Part shown: positions 17,431-19,627 of the stretch, in pieces
How positions within the stretch are numbered: the first letter of the stretch is position 1
Layout of the letters: the number at the start of each line of letters is the position of its first letter
From: Antrodiella citrinella
Lineage: Eukaryota; Basidiomycota; Agaricomycetes; Polyporales; Steccherinaceae
Direction: 5' to 3'
Assembly: GCA_004802725.1 (NCBI GenBank)
Contig: SGPM01000433.1
Span: forward strand, 1-19,627
DNA: 19,627 nucleotides
Program-made: the position numbers and the translations under genes
Notes under the pieces: generated by a model
What the model saw: the letters and a program-made list of their open reading frames with translations, nothing else
Database searches by the model: none
What the model was told of the DNA's origin: nothing

Positions 17431-17848
17431 CACTTACATGTTCCCTTCTAAGGGCTGCAGCGTAGCCTCACTTATCTAATCTATTGATCATGTGACTCTT
17501 ATCTGGTGTTTTTGCTGAGTCTTTGTCCTTGTTCTCATCCTTATCCATTCCTCACCATAAGTGTCAGTATCAGTGTTGATTTAACTTTCTGATTCCATCT
17601 TCTGGCTTTATGTGGCTGTGATACAAATGTGAGAGCGAATAACTTGCTAGCAACGAGTGTAAAAGAGTGACTGCCTCACTGTATGGTACAACCACATGCA
17701 AGAGATATAGACTGTACTCTCAAATGTAACTGTTGTCTTTCCTGATTTTCCAGAAGCTCTGCTGTAATAGTGGTACTGCCATCTATGCTTTATTGTCCTC
17801 TTAGGTGTGTTGCTCCACACTCTGAGTTCCTTCTTCAAGTGTTCCATC
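17431..17848. other. Unassigned stretch before the fresh gypsy LTR
   Basis: No gene is supported. A 66-codon minus-strand frame (17847 to 17647, beginning MEHLKKELRVWSNTPKRTIK) is basic and could be a coding fragment of an old element, but I recognise no motif. The stretch ends at CCATC, the left flank of the LTR. Confidence 0.35.
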
Positions 17849-18631
17849 TGTTATATTTGTGCATACTTACCGCCCGGACCCCTCCGAGTCCGGCCTCCGA
17901 GGTTCACCAGGACACCTCCGCGGTAGCGTCCGTTCTGACCTAGGAATGTTGAGCTCACGGGTTTTATGCCGTGATGATCTACTGAGCTTTCTCGTTGAGC
18001 TCACGTTTTCTTATCGGACATCCGGAGCTACTTCGGAGACCTCTGTGCTCCTCCTCATCCGGTATGTTTTACCCCTTGGACTCCTCCTTCCTTTATTATC
18101 TCTTCCTCTGTCGTCCTCACCAAGTGTTCATGTTTCCCTCATGTTCCGGTCAGTGACCTACGGTCACAGTCCTCGCCCCCTACATGTTTCTGCTTATCTA
18201 CTATCTGCCTCCGATCCGGACTTTGTCCTTTCTCCGTAGGGTACACCGTTAGTATAAGTAGCTACGACAGGACTGTACTGGTTCCTCAGTTCGTAAATTA
18301 ATGTTTCTTCCGTGTTCTCCTCTCGGGCCTCCGACCCTCTTTCATTACTTGAGCTCGACAGCACGTCACCCACCACTGTGTGGTGTTTGTGTACTCTGTC
18401 TCCGTCCAACCGTCGCCCCTCTTTTCGTCCCCGTCGTTCTGCCCTTCTCTCTCCCTTCCTTTGCTCCGGTATCCGTCTGATCGACTCCACTCCGCCTCCG
18501 GACTCCTCAACGGTGCCTCCGTACTCGTTGTCGGAGCCAGTCAGCGACATCCGTAGCACCTCCGTACCACGTCCGCTACCTCCGTCCCTTCTTCCGCTCC
18601 CCCTCTGTAGCGTCTCCGCACGGACTTAACA
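17849..18631 (+). mobile_element. 5' LTR of a Ty3/gypsy element (783-bp family)
   Basis: The repeat begins TGTTATATT and ends CTTAACA, 783 bp, equal in length to the solo LTR at 8986-9768. It is followed directly by a primer site and a gag ORF, so it is the 5' LTR of an element whose remainder lies beyond the window. U3 runs from 17849 to about 18286, with R starting near 18286. Two GTGAGCTCA-type repeats lie near 17950-18005. The left target duplication should be CCATC (17844-17848); the right copy is outside the window. Confidence 0.92.
18253..18298 (+). promoter_or_regulatory. TATA box and predicted transcript start of the gypsy LTR
   Basis: TATAAG at 18253-18258 stands about 33 bp before TCAGTTCGTAAAT (18286-18298). 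That spacing is typical for a TATA-driven start, so the RNA is predicted to begin at or next to the A of CAGTTCG. The same arrangement is kept in the solo LTR (minus strand). The start is inferred, not measured. Confidence 0.65.
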
Positions 18632-18633
18632 GT

Positions 18634-18646
18634 ATTTACGAACTGA
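18634..18646 (+). promoter_or_regulatory. Primer-binding site of the self-priming type
   Basis: ATTTACGAACTGA begins two bases after the LTR end. It is the exact reverse complement of TCAGTTCGTAAAT in the LTR at the predicted RNA 5' end (13 of 13). It does not resemble the usual TGG-starting tRNA primer sites. In Tf1 of fission yeast and related sushi elements, the first 11 or so bases of the RNA fold onto the primer site and prime reverse transcription; this is the same layout. Confidence 0.75.
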
Positions 18647-18661
18647 CTGTCGAGTTCAAGA

Positions 18662-19627
18662 ATGTCTAGGACACGCACTCACGTTCCCGAGTCCGTTCCA
18701 GTCTCGTCCACCCCTCGGCGTAGGCGTATTCCTGACCCCGATATCCCGACTCCCCGTACACACCACTCCGCTCCGAACACTACCCACCGAGCCCCTCACT
18801 ACGAGGAATACTCTCCGTTCCCCGCGGCCTTTCCCGGACCCCGGGAGTCCCTGATCTCTCAATGTTCGGAACAGCGGGAATCACGCCTCTTTTCCGCCAT
18901 GACTCCCCTTGCCCGCACCCCTGCTCGTCGTCGTTCAGACCCTCCACATTTTTCCTCACCCTTGTATCGTCCCGCCGCTGCTCCCCCTCGTCCCTTCCAC
19001 CAACCCATGTCGCCACATATGGAGGTGGATGAGGATTCCGCTCCCCCTCCGCAGTCGTACCACGGCTCACACTATAGCCAGCACGGATCCTCTGTGCACG
19101 GTTCACGTCACAGTCGCCGCGACTCGGTAGTTAAGCATTTCTCTACACCCCGGAGGCAGCCCGCCGGACCTCCCGACGATCCCGACGACGACGGGGATTA
19201 CTCCGACGCCTCCTCTTCTTACAACACCGCCGACGATGGAGCTGACGCTTTTGGTGAAGAGAGAGGAGAGCGACTTTTGCGAGCCGCCACCATTACCATG
19301 GATGAGATGGGTCGGTACTTGCATCACCTCCGACTCCAACCCTCCGCGCTGCCCGGCATGTACCCGCCGCAGCAGCACCTACCTCTACCCGGACCGCGAC
19401 CCGCAGTTCGGGCCCCCAAGTTGAAGGATCCCGACACCTTCAACGGCGAAGACCCGTCTAAGCTCCAATCGTTCCTCCTACAGTGCGGATTACATTTCGC
19501 GCAGCGCCCCGCCGATTTTCCGCAGGACGATGATAAAATCATCTACGTCATGTCCTACCTCCGTGGGCCTGCTGCCGAATGGTTCCAGGCGTTCTTCCTA
19601 ACCGGAACTCCCGCACCGTGGGATGGG
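18662..19627 (+). CDS. Gag protein of a Ty3/gypsy element, partial, open to the window edge
   Basis: The frame starts at ATG 18662, 31 bp after the LTR, and stays open for 322 codons to the end of the window with no stop. The first 230 or so residues are rich in proline, serine, arginine and histidine (MSRTRTHVPESVPVSSTPRR), with an acidic stretch (PPDDPDDDGDYSDASSS near 170). The Retrotrans_gag capsid domain begins at about 255 (KLKDPDTFNGEDPSKLQSFL) and includes the hallmark RGPAAEWFQAFFLTGTPAPW. Gag would assemble the cytoplasmic particle in which the element RNA is copied. CpG content is high, unlike the decayed relative at 16269-16719, so this copy is recent. A zinc knuckle and pol are expected beyond the edge. 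Confidence 0.9.
   Translation, partial: MSRTRTHVPESVPVSSTPRRRRIPDPDIPTPRTHHSAPNTTHRAPHYEEYSPFPAAFPGPRESLISQCSEQRESRLFSAMTPLARTPARRRSDPPHFSSPLYRPAAAPPRPFHQPMSPHMEVDEDSAPPPQSYHGSHYSQHGSSVHGSRHSRRDSVVKHFSTPRRQPAGPPDDPDDDGDYSDASSSYNTADDGADAFGEERGERLLRAATITMDEMGRYLHHLRLQPSALPGMYPPQQHLPLPGPRPAVRAPKLKDPDTFNGEDPSKLQSFLLQCGLHFAQRPADFPQDDDKIIYVMSYLRGPAAEWFQAFFLTGTPAPWDG

Overview
The window looks like a transposon graveyard from a filamentous fungus, most likely a basidiomycete (Agaricomycetes). I infer this from the types of Ty3/gypsy and Ty1/copia proteins, the TATA-containing LTRs, a GTAAGT-type splice donor and decay concentrated at CpG (many CGA-to-TGA changes). No host gene, rRNA, tRNA or CRISPR array can be supported. 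Nearly all recognisable sequence comes from at least seven mobile elements nested in one another.

Layout. 1-1060: nothing recognised. 1061-2532: non-coding sequence carrying a series of short related hairpins, split by a 772-bp PIF/Harbinger-type element (1247-2018) with ~41-bp terminal inverted repeats, a TTA target duplication and a Myb/SANT-like exon. 2533-2884: G-rich strand with an LTR-like edge. 2916-3266: solo LTR of a 351-bp family. 3267-3758: AT-rich 3' non-coding sequence with a TATA box. 3759-13900, minus strand: one large, decayed Ty3/gypsy element in the order Gag (zinc knuckle), protease, an unusually long linker of roughly 1,300 codons, reverse transcriptase, RNase H, integrase, then an unrecognised accessory ORF with its own leader. 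A 783-bp solo LTR of another family (8986-9768, 5-bp duplication GCGTC) sits inside the linker; the linker frame resumes correctly once it is subtracted. 13914-15713: a Ty1/copia reverse-transcriptase fragment between two long inverted arms, next to a patch of ambiguous bases, possibly a chimeric assembly join. 15714-17181, minus strand: an old copy of the 783-bp-LTR family (gag pieces, zinc knuckle, LTR piece), broken by an AT-rich foldback element and a second 351-bp LTR. 17293-17430: one more foldback arm. 17849-19627, plus strand: the 5' end of a much fresher member of the 783-bp family, with complete LTR, primer site and a gag ORF that is open to the window edge.

How it works together. 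The elements at the right edge and at 8986-9768 belong to one family whose primer-binding site is complementary to the predicted 5' end of its own transcript, the hallmark of Tf1/sushi-type self-priming. The large minus-strand element cannot be active: stops, frameshifts, a lost protease aspartate and a degenerate zinc knuckle are all visible. The most unusual items are the self-priming signature, the hairpin series with covarying stems, the accessory ORF after integrase, the very long protease-RT linker, and the foldback family.
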